This document shows, in pieces, positions 33,511-41,322 of a stretch of 64,000 nucleotides of DNA. Source of the DNA: Planctomycetota bacterium (lineage in GTDB: Bacteria; Planctomycetota; Phycisphaerae; Phycisphaerales; Zrk34); contig WGMD01000026.1 of NCBI GenBank assembly GCA_016125255.1, positions 62,001 through 126,000 of the forward strand. The letters run 5' to 3'. The position numbers and the translations under genes were made by a program. The notes under the pieces are model-generated. The model was not told the origin of the DNA and ran no database searches. It saw only the letters and a list, made by a program, of their open reading frames with translations. Within the stretch, counting starts at the first letter, position 1; each line of letters starts with the position of its first letter.

Positions 33511-34544
33511 GCGACTTTTCCCGCTATCACCGCCAGATGCTGCTATCGGAAATCGGCGAAGCCGGCCAGGCGCGGCTGCGCGCGGCGTCCGCGCTGCTGG
33601 TGGGCTGCGGAGCGCTGGGCAGCACGCTGGCCGAACTGCTCGTGCGGGCGGGCATCGGGCGACTCGTGCTGGTGGATCGCGATCTGGTGGAGCTGACGAA
33701 TCTTCAGCGCCAGACGCTTTACGACGAGTCGGATGCACGGGAAGGTCTGCCCAAGGCCGCCGCGGCGAAGCGCCGGCTGGCGGCGATCAACAGCCAGGTG
33801 ACGCTCGACGCCGTCGTCGCTGACTATGCGCCGGCGAATGCGGTGCGGCTTTCGCGCGACGTCGATGTGCTGCTCGACGGGACGGACAATTTTCAGACGC
33901 GCTTCCTGCTCAACGATGTCGCGGTCAAACTCGGCAAGCCGTATGTCTACGGCGGGGCGGTGGGGACGCGCGGCATGGTGTACACGCTCATGCCGGGCCG
34001 TCCGTGCATGCGGTGCCTGTTCGACGATGCGCCGCCGGCGGGCGTGACGGAAACATGCGACACGCGCGGCGTGCTCGGGCCGATCACATCGCTGATCGCC
34101 GCCATGCAGGCCGCCGAAGCAATCAAACTGCTCACGGGCAACGAAGGCCGCATCGCGCCGGCGATGGTGTCGATCGACCTCTGGCACAACACTTTCAAGT
34201 CGATGAACGTCGGCGAACCGCTGCCCGATTGCCCTTGCTGCGCCCTTAAGCGATTCGATCACCTTGACGGCGCCCGCGGTTCGGGCGTCGCCAGTCTGTG
34301 CGGGCGAAACGCCGTGCAGATCACCGCCGACCGCGCCGACAGCGCGATCGACCTGCCGCAGATGGCCACGCGCCTCGCCTCGCACGGGCGCGTGATGCGC
34401 AACGAATACCTGCTGCGGGCGGACCTCGCCGAGCACGGGCGCGATTATCAGTTGACGCTTTTTTCCGACGGCCGGGCGATCGTGCACGGCACCGCCGACC
34501 CGGCCGTCGCACGAAGCTTGTACAGCCGCTATATCGGTCTTTGA
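33507..34544 (+). CDS. ThiF/MoeB-family adenylyltransferase
   Basis: A 345-aa E1-like enzyme that adenylates the C-terminus of a ubiquitin-fold sulfur carrier (ThiS or MoaD type). Motifs: RYHRQMLLSEIGEAGQARL, the Rossmann loop VGCGALGSTLAELLVRAG, LVDRDLVELTNLQRQTLY, DGTDNFQTRFLLND and a zinc site of two CxxC pairs (CMRC and CPCC). The C-terminal 80 residues are an extra domain containing SLCGRNAVQI. It starts with GTG overlapping the preceding stop. No carrier-protein gene is adjacent, so the pathway is undetermined. Confidence 0.9.
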   Translation: MSDFSRYHRQMLLSEIGEAGQARLRAASALLVGCGALGSTLAELLVRAGIGRLVLVDRDLVELTNLQRQTLYDESDAREGLPKAAAAKRRLAAINSQVTLDAVVADYAPANAVRLSRDVDVLLDGTDNFQTRFLLNDVAVKLGKPYVYGGAVGTRGMVYTLMPGRPCMRCLFDDAPPAGVTETCDTRGVLGPITSLIAAMQAAEAIKLLTGNEGRIAPAMVSIDLWHNTFKSMNVGEPLPDCPCCALKRFDHLDGARGSGVASLCGRNAVQITADRADSAIDLPQMATRLASHGRVMRNEYLLRADLAEHGRDYQLTLFSDGRAIVHGTADPAVARSLYSRYIGL

Positions 34545-34671
34545 CGCCCGCTCCGCCGATGGCGCAGATCATCCGAAATCATCACGTACAGTCGGCTCAT
34601 TGCAGGCAGGTCATCGCATTGGGGACGCTCTTGCCGTGCTGATGTTCACAGCGTCGCATGACATGAGAGCG

Positions 34672-35271
34672 CTACGCCTGCGTGGCGTGATCGTGGCTTG
34701 ATGGGTGCGTCAAAAGTCGGGCGGTCGCTTCGAGAATCGCTTCCGGTTCGCTCATGCGTCCCGCGCCCTTCGTGCGGCAGGCCTGCCACCCGGCGTCGGG
34801 GCCGACGATGTGCACATGAAGCACATCGCGCAGCGTGGCGACGTTGCGCTGTGTGATCGGGTTCTCCCACATCTGTTCGTTCATGGCCGGAGCGATGAGC
34901 AGCGGCGTCGTGCGCGGCAGGGCGGCGGCGACGGTGGTCACGACATTATCGCAGAGGCCCGCCGCGAGTTTGGCGATCGTGTTCGTCGAGGCGGGCGCGA
35001 TGACCATCAGGTCCGCCTGTCGCGCCAGTGCGATGTGCTGCGAATCGCGATTCTCGTTCTGCTGCCACTGCGACACGTACACGGGCCGCCCCGACAGTGA
35101 CTCGAACGTCAGCGGGCCGACGAAATGCGTCGCCGCTTCGGTCATCAGCACGGAGACCTCGCCGCCCGCTTGAACGAGGCGGCTTACCAGTGTGCAGGAT
35201 TTATAGCATGCGATGCCGCCGGTGACGGCGACGACCAGACGCTTGCCCGAGATCGCAGTGGGTGTGCTCAC
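34672..35271 (-). CDS. coaC: Phosphopantothenoylcysteine decarboxylase (CoaC-type flavoprotein)
   Basis: A 199-aa FMN-dependent decarboxylase of CoA biosynthesis. Family markers are VTGGIACYKSCTLVSRL, HIALARQADLMVIAPASTNT, the active-site LIAPAMNEQMW and a Cys-containing loop in GWQACRTKGAGRM. Unlike the common fused CoaBC, it lacks the synthetase half, and no coaB gene is in the window. The start is GTG 35271 with GGATGG upstream. rpoZ lies 24 bases upstream on the same strand, the conserved order. Confidence 0.88.
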   Translation of the reverse strand: MSTPTAISGKRLVVAVTGGIACYKSCTLVSRLVQAGGEVSVLMTEAATHFVGPLTFESLSGRPVYVSQWQQNENRDSQHIALARQADLMVIAPASTNTIAKLAAGLCDNVVTTVAAALPRTTPLLIAPAMNEQMWENPITQRNVATLRDVLHVHIVGPDAGWQACRTKGAGRMSEPEAILEATARLLTHPSSHDHATQA

Positions 35272-35295
35272 ATCACCATCCGCACGCGGCTCGAA

Positions 35296-35526
35296 TTACT
35301 TCAGCGCAGTGCCCGGATCGGTCACGTCCGAAGCCGTGTAATCGATCGTGATCTTCTCCGCGAGAATCTCCGCAATCGCCAGCTCCAGGTCATTACGGCC
35401 TTCGCGCTCGATAAGCGGGCGGGCGCCTTCGAGCAGTTCCTGCCAGCGGCGCTGAATGAGGGCGGTCAGTTTGAATCGGCCGCCGACCTTGCGGATGATT
35501 TCGTCGCTCTTGATCGCTTCGATCAT
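35296..35526 (-). CDS. rpoZ: RNA polymerase omega subunit
   Basis: A 76-aa small RNA polymerase subunit. MIEAIKSDEIIRKVGGRFKL and LTALIQRRWQELLEGARPLI match the omega fold, followed by an acidic C-terminal strand. GGAG lies nine bases before ATG 35526, which fixes the start. It is followed by coaC. TACACT on the minus strand about 30 bases upstream is a possible -10 box. Confidence 0.88.
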   Translation of the reverse strand: MIEAIKSDEIIRKVGGRFKLTALIQRRWQELLEGARPLIEREGRNDLELAIAEILAEKITIDYTASDVTDPGTALK

Positions 35527-35682
35527 GGGTCCGGGCTCCTGCATGGGGCAAAGACAGGTAGTGTAGCCACGCTGTGCCGCAGCGACAAGTCGGGGATGCG
35601 GCTCGGCGCTCTGTAAATCGCAATCCCCCAAGCGCCGACCTTATCAAGGCATGCCCGTCTGTATTGAGCACTCACCTCTCCT

Positions 35683-35711
35683 CTTGGTATCCTTGGCGGC
35701 TTGGTGGCTAT
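35683..35711. repeat. Diverged copy of the CTTCGTGGC-type dispersed repeat
   Basis: CTCTTGGTATCCTTGGCGGC followed by TTGGTGGCT has the same periodic shape as the 25-base block at 16074-16098. It lies between rpoZ and the sigma-54 activator gene. Confidence 0.4.
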
Positions 35712-35772
35712 CCCAAACATCCTTACAAAAATCTCATCTTGGGCACGCCATATATGGAAAGCCCTAATATTT

Positions 35773-35813
35773 GTGCATTGACTATTAAAACATGCTCAGA
35801 TATTATGCACGCA
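35773..35813 (+). promoter_or_regulatory. Strong promoter with flanking dyad and leaderless start
   Basis: TTGACT (35778-35783), exactly 17 bases, TATTAT (35801-35806), then six bases to ATG 35813. The predicted transcript begins on the start codon. A dyad GTGCAT (35773-35778) / ATGCAC (35805-35810) brackets both hexamers and could be an operator. The DNA around it is unusually AT-rich for this genome. Confidence 0.65.
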
Positions 35814-37411
35814 TGGATAGACGCGAACAGGAAATAACGATCCTTGAACAGATTAGCGAGATTCTTGGCAGCAGCTTGGATGTCGAGGATCTTTTTGGGC
35901 AGGTGATGGCTCTGCTGGAGCGCCAGTTGGGGATTCGCCGGGCGGCGCTGGTGTTGCAGGATGAGTCCATAGAGCGGCTCCGCATCGTGGCCTCCATCGG
36001 GCTCAGCGAGCAGGAACGCCACCTCGGGCAGTACAAGGTCGGCGAGGGCATCACCGGCAAGGTCGTGCAGTCCGGTCAGCCGCGATTCGTCGCCGACATC
36101 GCCCGCGAGTCGGAGTTCCTTGATCGCACGGGCGTGCTGGGCAAGATTCCCGCCAGCGAAAAGTGGTCCTTCATCTGCGTGCCCATCAAAGTCGCCGACG
36201 CCTCGATCGGCGCCATGACCGTCACCAAGCCCTACAACGACGACGCCACGCTCGCCGGCGACGCCCGCCTGATCACCATCATCGCCGGGAACATCTCGCA
36301 GGCCCTGCACATCAATCAGCTCGTGAAGATCGAGAAGACCGAACTGCTCGAGCAGATTCAGCGCATGCGCGAAAATCTGCGCAGCAAGTACCGCTTCGAG
36401 AACATCATCGGGACCAGCCCCGCCATGATGGACGTCCTCGCCACCGTCGGCCAGGTCGCCGCCAGCCGCGCCACCGTGCTCCTCCTCGGCGAGTCCGGCA
36501 CGGGCAAGGAGCTGATCGCCAAAGCCATTCACTACAACTCCCCCCGGCGCGACAAGCCGTTCATCCGCGTCAACTGCGGCGCCCTGACCGAGTCGCTGCT
36601 CGAATCCGAACTGTTCGGCCACGTCGAAGGCGCCTTCACCGGCGCCATCCGCGACAAGGAAGGCCGCTTCGAAGCCGCGGACGGGGGCACGATTTTCCTC
36701 GATGAAATCGGCACGATGGACACGTCCATGCAGGTCAAGCTGCTGCGCGTCCTTCAGGAACGCGAGTTCGAACGTGTCGGCGACCCCCGCACGATCAAGT
36801 GCGATGTCCGCGTCATCGCCGCCACGAACCTCGACCTTGCCGACGAAGTGCGGCAGGGGCATTTCCGCGAGGACCTTTTCTATCGCCTCAATGTCGTGAC
36901 GATCTATCTGCCGTCGCTGCGGAACCGCCGGGCGGACATTCCGCTGCTCATCGATCACTTCCTCGACAAGTACAACTCGGAAAACGGGCGCAATCTCCGC
37001 AAGCTCAGCCGCGAGCTGATGAATTCGCTCATGCGTTACCCCTGGCCCGGCAACGTCCGCGAGCTGGAGAACGCCATCGAGCGCGCCGTCGTGCTCTGTC
37101 AGGGCGAGGAGTTCACGGAAGACCTGCTGCCCATGTCGATGCGGATGTTCGTGCATCAGGGCCGCGACAAGCAGCAGGCGGAGACGATCGAATCGCTCGC
37201 CCGCAAGCTCAGCGAGCAGGCGATCGAGGAATACGGGATGCGCGAGGGCGAGGTGTGGAACCTCGTCGTGGGCGAAATCGAAAAGCAGCTCATCGCCCGC
37301 GCGTTGGAGCGCAACGGCGGCGTCAAAACGCGCTCCGCCGACTTCCTGGGCATCAACCGCAACACGCTCAACAAGAAAGTCAAAGACTACGACATCGTCG
37401 CGTCGGACTGA
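35813..37411 (+). CDS. Sigma-54-dependent activator with GAF domain (NifA/NtrC type)
   Basis: A 532-aa enhancer-binding protein. A GAF domain spans about residues 15-165. The AAA+ domain has Walker A GESGTGKE (226-233), the sigma-54 contact loop GAFTGA (273-278) and Walker B TIFLDEIG (293-300). The C-terminus carries a Fis-type helix-turn-helix ([19 protein letters not shown]). It activates sigma-54 promoters in response to a signal sensed by GAF; the ligand is unknown. ATG 35813 is chosen over ATG 35792 because the promoter -10 box would lie inside the longer form. Confidence 0.93.
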   Translation: MDRREQEITILEQISEILGSSLDVEDLFGQVMALLERQLGIRRAALVLQDESIERLRIVASIGLSEQERHLGQYKVGEGITGKVVQSGQPRFVADIARESEFLDRTGVLGKIPASEKWSFICVPIKVADASIGAMTVTKPYNDDATLAGDARLITIIAGNISQALHINQLVKIEKTELLEQIQRMRENLRSKYRFENIIGTSPAMMDVLATVGQVAASRATVLLLGESGTGKELIAKAIHYNSPRRDKPFIRVNCGALTESLLESELFGHVEGAFTGAIRDKEGRFEAADGGTIFLDEIGTMDTSMQVKLLRVLQEREFERVGDPRTIKCDVRVIAATNLDLADEVRQGHFREDLFYRLNVVTIYLPSLRNRRADIPLLIDHFLDKYNSENGRNLRKLSRELMNSLMRYPWPGNVRELENAIERAVVLCQGEEFTEDLLPMSMRMFVHQGRDKQQAETIESLARKLSEQAIEEYGMREGEVWNLVVGEIEKQLIARALERNGGVKTRSADFLGINRNTLNKKVKDYDIVASD

Positions 37412-37434
37412 TGCGACATCGCCCGTCCGCGCAG

Positions 37435-37947
37435 TCAGGCGACGCGCGCCGCGATGATGTCATTGGGCACGATGCCCGGCTCGTAGCTGATCTGATACGA
37501 AGGATTGATGCGCCTGATCGCCGTGTGCACATCCGCTTCGTTCATGCGCCACTCCGTCGGAATCAGCCGGCGGTCGTCGATGAGGATGGCATGGTCCTTG
37601 ATCGGATGACTGGCGATGAGTTGAAGTTCGCCGAGCACGGGGTAGGGCACGACGCCGCCGGTGAGCGGGCCGGAGCGATGCGCGTCGAGCCAGAACGTGG
37701 CGGGTTGATCGAGCGACGCGAGAATCGCCGGCAGATGCGCCAGCGTGTCGCCCAACAGCAGTTCGACACGCGATTCGCCGGCGAACTTGGCCTTCGCCTG
37801 CGCGTGCATGCCCGGGTCGATCTCGATGCTGATCACGCGATCGAAGCCGACGTCCAGCGCCTTCTGCACCGTCATGCCCATGTACGTCCCGGTTTCGATG
37901 AACACAGACCTGCGATAACGGCGGAGTGTTTCGATATCAATCGGCAT
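37435..37947 (-). CDS. Class I SAM-dependent methyltransferase-like protein
   Basis: A 170-aa small Rossmann-like protein. The segment VFIETGTYMGMTVQKALDVG followed by RVISIEIDPGMHAQA resembles methyltransferase motifs I and II, and TFWLDAHRSGP, HAILIDDRRLI are later strands. It resembles short FkbM/macrocin-like methyltransferases, but no acceptor site is clear. The start at 37947 has only a weak GGGG site; the longer open frame overlaps the sulfatase gene end and is not supported. Confidence 0.68.
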   Translation of the reverse strand: MPIDIETLRRYRRSVFIETGTYMGMTVQKALDVGFDRVISIEIDPGMHAQAKAKFAGESRVELLLGDTLAHLPAILASLDQPATFWLDAHRSGPLTGGVVPYPVLGELQLIASHPIKDHAILIDDRRLIPTEWRMNEADVHTAIRRINPSYQISYEPGIVPNDIIAARVA

Positions 37948-38008
37948 ACCCCATTGATCGACGCCCGCCGGGACGCCGCTGCAAAAAACGCGGCGGATTT
38001 CAATCAGA

Positions 38009-39922
38009 TTAATCCACCGGGCGGCGCTTGGGCCAGATCGCCAGTGCATCGTCGATCATGCGCCCCGCGTACTCATACCCGTGTGCATCAAAATCGCGGG
38101 ACTTTTTCGGGATCATCTTGCCGTACTCCCGCCAATCCGCCTGCGTCAGCCGGTCATCGGTGTGACTGTATTGAAAAGCGTTCAGCGCCGTCAGCAGGAC
38201 GTATCCGTCCGTCGCATGCGTCGCCTCGCGCTTGATCGCCTCGAACGCCGCCTCCGCATCGCCGCACCGCCCCAGCGCCTGCGCCGCCATGAGCCGATTC
38301 GCCGCATACGCATCGTGCATCATCATGTCCCGCAGCGCCGCCTGCGTCTGTTCATCGCTCGTTCGCACGAGGAAAAGCCCGTACGCGCCCCAGTAGCGCA
38401 TCACCGGATGTTCATCCCTCATCATCGCCCGGTAGTCGCCCAGCTTGTCGCGATCGCCGTCGCCGGCGCTCTTGGCCGCGGCGAGGATGCGCTCGATCGG
38501 ATACGCATCGCTTTGAGCATATTCATAAATCGTCGCATGCGCCTTGTCCGGGCCGATCAGTTGGCTCCACATCGCTTCGGGAATCAACCCCGTGTCGTGC
38601 GTGTCGATCATCCACCGATCGACCTCCGCCGCCATCCGCTCCATGCGCTGGCGACCCGCCGCATCGTGCGACAGATCGTTGACCTGCCACGGATCGCGAT
38701 CCGTATCGTAAAACTCCACCGTCGCCTTCGGCTCGAAAAAGCGCGACTGAATCGCATTGCACTTGCCCGCTTCGTAAGCGTCCGCCAGCGCGTTCCAGTT
38801 CGTCTGCACCGTGTACGGATACCGCGAGTCATAGGCCAGCGGGCGATGCGGCATGAAATTGCGGATGAAATAAAAATGCCCGTCCGTCACCGCCCGGCTC
38901 GTGTCGTAGCGCTCGCCCATCCGATCGCGATACAGATGCACATACTCGGGCGCCGGGTCCGCATCCGGCCCGAGAAAACACGAACCCTGCATCACCTTCG
39001 GCGGCTCCGCGCCCGCCAATCGCAACACGGTCTTGGCGAAATCCACGAAACTGACCGGCCGATCGATCGCGCTGCCGGGGGCGCCGGGCGCGAACCGCTT
39101 CCATTTCTCCGGCACGCGGATGATCAGGGGGACCTGCTCGCCGGTGTTGTAGATGTAGTGCTTGGAGCGCGAGAGCATGCCGCCGTGATCGGAATAGAAG
39201 AACACGATCGTGTCCTCCGCCACGCCCGCCTCGTCAAGCGCGCGAAGCTGCTCGCCGACGATGCGGTCCATGAGCGTGATCAGATCATCGAAGCGCGCCC
39301 AGTCTTCGCGGATCGCCGGCAGGTCCGGATGATACGGCGGCAACTGGACATCCGCCGGATGCACGCGCGGCTCCTTGGGAATGTCCCCGGCGGCGACGTA
39401 CTTCTTGATCGCCCCCGGACTGAGCTGACTTTCATGCGTCACAAGAATGTTGTACACCGCGAAAAACGGCTGACCCGGCTTGCGGTTTTTCCAGTGGGCC
39501 TTCTGGCTCGACGCGTCCCAGAGCGAGGCGTCCGTTTCGTAGTTGGAGTTGTAGTCCTTCTTGACGTTGTTCGTGCAGTAGTAGCCCGCCGCACGCAGCA
39601 GCTTCGGGTAAGCCGGGATCACCTCCGGAAGCTGCGTGGTGCAGCGCATGTGCTCCGTGCCGATCGTCGACGCGTACATCCCCGTCAACAGCGTCGATCG
39701 CGCCACCGCGCAGACCGGCGCGTTGGAGTACGCATGCGTGTAGCGAAACCCTTCGCTCGCCAGCTTGTCGAGATTCGGCGTCCGCGCCTGCTTGTAGCCG
39801 TAACATCCCAGGTACGGACTGATGTCCTCGCACGTGATCCAGAGAATATTGGGCCGATCCGCCGCGTGCGTCAACGTCGTACAGACCAGCAGGAGGACAA
39901 CGGTCGAGAGCTTCATTCGCAT
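38009..39922 (-). CDS. Secreted sulfatase, heparan-N-sulfatase-like S1 family
   Basis: A 637-aa exported sulfatase. After the signal peptide (VVLLLVCTTLTHA) comes RPNILWITCEDISPYLGCYG with the metal aspartate region, then TPNLDKLASEGFRYTHAYSN. The formylglycine motif is CAVAR, differing from the usual C-x-(P/A)-x-R in having Val at position three. FFYSDHGGML carries the other metal ligands. The C-terminal 150 residues (MMRDEHPVMRYWGAYGL and following) look like a HEAT-like extension. Planctomycetes use such enzymes on sulfated polysaccharides; the substrate is unknown. ATG 39922 has AGGA nine bases upstream. Confidence 0.9.
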   Translation of the reverse strand: MRMKLSTVVLLLVCTTLTHAADRPNILWITCEDISPYLGCYGYKQARTPNLDKLASEGFRYTHAYSNAPVCAVARSTLLTGMYASTIGTEHMRCTTQLPEVIPAYPKLLRAAGYYCTNNVKKDYNSNYETDASLWDASSQKAHWKNRKPGQPFFAVYNILVTHESQLSPGAIKKYVAAGDIPKEPRVHPADVQLPPYHPDLPAIREDWARFDDLITLMDRIVGEQLRALDEAGVAEDTIVFFYSDHGGMLSRSKHYIYNTGEQVPLIIRVPEKWKRFAPGAPGSAIDRPVSFVDFAKTVLRLAGAEPPKVMQGSCFLGPDADPAPEYVHLYRDRMGERYDTSRAVTDGHFYFIRNFMPHRPLAYDSRYPYTVQTNWNALADAYEAGKCNAIQSRFFEPKATVEFYDTDRDPWQVNDLSHDAAGRQRMERMAAEVDRWMIDTHDTGLIPEAMWSQLIGPDKAHATIYEYAQSDAYPIERILAAAKSAGDGDRDKLGDYRAMMRDEHPVMRYWGAYGLFLVRTSDEQTQAALRDMMMHDAYAANRLMAAQALGRCGDAEAAFEAIKREATHATDGYVLLTALNAFQYSHTDDRLTQADWREYGKMIPKKSRDFDAHGYEYAGRMIDDALAIWPKRRPVD

Positions 39923-39995
39923 GGGGGATTCCTCATCGATTCGACGCGTCAATCCGTGCGAAAGCATAACGACGTGTCATCCGGATTCGATTGCC

Positions 39996-40607
39996 TCAAT
40001 CGCCCGATTCGGATCGGAAATTGGCGGGAGAGTCGGTCCAGCGCGTGTTGAGCGCGTGCGGGACGTTGACCAGATCGAGCAGCCGGCCCGCGACGAAGTC
40101 GACGAGGTCCTCGATGCGCGCCGGCAACATGTAAAAGCCCGGATTCGTCGGCGCGATGATCGCCCCGGCTTCGGTGGCGGCGGCCATGTTGCGAATCTCC
40201 ACCATGCTCAGCGGCATCTCGCGATGCGCCAGCACGAGCGGCAACCGCTCCTTGAGCGCGACGTTCGCCGCCCGGTGCAGCAGATTGTCGCTGCGGCCGG
40301 TGGCGATGGCGGACAGCGAATTGTTGGAGCAGGGCACGACGATCATGCCGTCGTGGCGGAACGAGCCCGAAGCGATCGGAGCGCCGACATCGCGGTAATT
40401 GTGATACGTGATGCCGTGCGGCTCGCGGCCGGCGAGCGCGGCGAGGTTCACGCCTTCCATGCCCAGTTCGTCGTGCAAAAGCCGCTGCCCCAGCGGCGAG
40501 ACGACCAGATGCACCTGGCAGCTTGCTTCAACAAGCAGTTGGATCACACGCTGCGCGTACGCCGCCCCGCTGGCCCCGCTGATGCCGATGACGATGCGTT
40601 TGGACAT
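39996..40607 (-). CDS. ubiX: UbiX-type flavin prenyltransferase
   Basis: A 203-aa enzyme that makes prenylated FMN for UbiD-type decarboxylases. IGISGASGAAYAQRVI is the flavin site. VVPCSNNSLSAIATGRSDNL and RLPLVLAHREMPLSMVEIRN complete the active site, and PTNPGFYML is near the C-terminus. Length is normal. No ubiD gene is in the window. TATAAT (40618-40613) ends five bases before the ATG, suggesting a leaderless transcript. It is divergent from the ParD/ParE module. Confidence 0.95.
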   Translation of the reverse strand: MSKRIVIGISGASGAAYAQRVIQLLVEASCQVHLVVSPLGQRLLHDELGMEGVNLAALAGREPHGITYHNYRDVGAPIASGSFRHDGMIVVPCSNNSLSAIATGRSDNLLHRAANVALKERLPLVLAHREMPLSMVEIRNMAAATEAGAIIAPTNPGFYMLPARIEDLVDFVAGRLLDLVNVPHALNTRWTDSPANFRSESGD

Positions 40608-40612
40608 GGCGG

Positions 40613-40618
40613 ATTATA
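40613..40618 (-). promoter_or_regulatory. Leaderless -10 box for ubiX
   Basis: Perfect TATAAT five bases before ATG 40607 on the minus strand. No ribosome site can fit between them. Confidence 0.5.
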
Positions 40619-40644
40619 GCGCGAAATCCGGCGCATCAGCGGTT

Positions 40645-40668
40645 TCAGCCCGCGGCTTGGGGAAAGCT
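40645..40668. repeat. Left direct repeat flanking the ParD/ParE module
   Basis: TCAGCCCGCGGCTTGGGGAA followed by AGCT; the right copy at 41286-41308 is TCAGCCCGCGGCTTGGGGGA followed by GCT, one gap and one change apart. It immediately precedes the TATAAT (40668-40673) that probably drives parD. Confidence 0.7.
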
Positions 40669-40715
40669 ATAATGCCTCGATCGCGTAGACGCCGCGTCGT
40701 CAAAGGAACGCCATC

Positions 40716-40958
40716 ATGCATGTTTCGTTGACACCTGAAATGGAGCGGCTCGTCGCGGAGAAGATTGCGACGGGGCGGTATCGGTCTGCGGACGAAGTTA
40801 TCCAGGAAGGATTGCGCCTGCTGGACAGACACGAACAGTCGTCCAATCTCAAATCGGCGATCAACGAAGGCGTCGCGAGCGGTGCGGCGACTCCTTTGGA
40901 CATGCAAAAGATCAAATCCGAAGCCCGCAAACGTCACGAGCGCGCCAAAAAGGTGTGA
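40716..40958 (+). CDS. parD: Antitoxin, ParD/CopG-like ribbon-helix-helix
   Basis: An 80-aa antitoxin. The N-terminus MHVSLTPEMERLVAEKI and SADEVIQEGLRLLDRHE form the ribbon-helix-helix DNA-binding half. The charged C-terminus (KIKSEARKRHERAKKV) would wrap the toxin. It precedes the toxin gene by three bases, the standard order, and should repress its own operon. The promoter is TATAAT at 40668-40673, within or next to the left direct repeat; the leader is about 40 bases. Confidence 0.88.
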   Translation: MHVSLTPEMERLVAEKIATGRYRSADEVIQEGLRLLDRHEQSSNLKSAINEGVASGAATPLDMQKIKSEARKRHERAKKV

Positions 40959-40961
40959 GTC

Positions 40962-41258
40962 ATGGCGCATGTGCATCGTCGTCCCAAGGCCGAAGACGAC
41001 CTTATCGAAATCTGGCTCTCCATCGCCTCCGACAGTCGGGACCGGGCGGATGCTTTTTTGGACACGATCGCGGCACGGCTGCGGCAGTGTGCGGAACATC
41101 CGTTGAGCGGTCGCGCACGCGATGAGTTGATGCCGGCGCTGCGCAGTTATGTCATCGAGCCGTATGTGGTGTTCTATATGCCGATGGACGACGGCATCGA
41201 TGTGGTGCGCGTGTTGCATGGAGCGCGGGATGTGCCGACGATTTTTGGTGATGCGTGA
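40962..41258 (+). CDS. parE: Toxin, ParE/RelE superfamily
   Basis: A 98-aa toxin. RRPKAEDDLIEIWLSIASDS, ADAFLDTIAARLRQCAEHPL, SGRARDELMPALRSYVIEPY and VVFYMPMDDGIDVVRVLHGARD are all typical for ParE. ParE toxins inhibit DNA gyrase; RelE relatives cut mRNA. The pairing with a ParD-like antitoxin points to ParE. A second copy of the flanking repeat follows 28 bases after the stop. Confidence 0.9.
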   Translation: MAHVHRRPKAEDDLIEIWLSIASDSRDRADAFLDTIAARLRQCAEHPLSGRARDELMPALRSYVIEPYVVFYMPMDDGIDVVRVLHGARDVPTIFGDA

Positions 41259-41285
41259 TCAAACGCATCCGGGACTTCGGCGGCC

Positions 41286-41308
41286 TCAGCCCGCGGCTTG
41301 GGGGAGCT
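41286..41308. repeat. Right direct repeat flanking the ParD/ParE module
   Basis: Same orientation as the copy at 40645-40668. Bases preceding both copies also share ATCCGG and GCGG words, so the repeat may be about 40 bases with decay. Confidence 0.7.
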
Positions 41309-41322
41309 GGCGCGCGGGGGTG

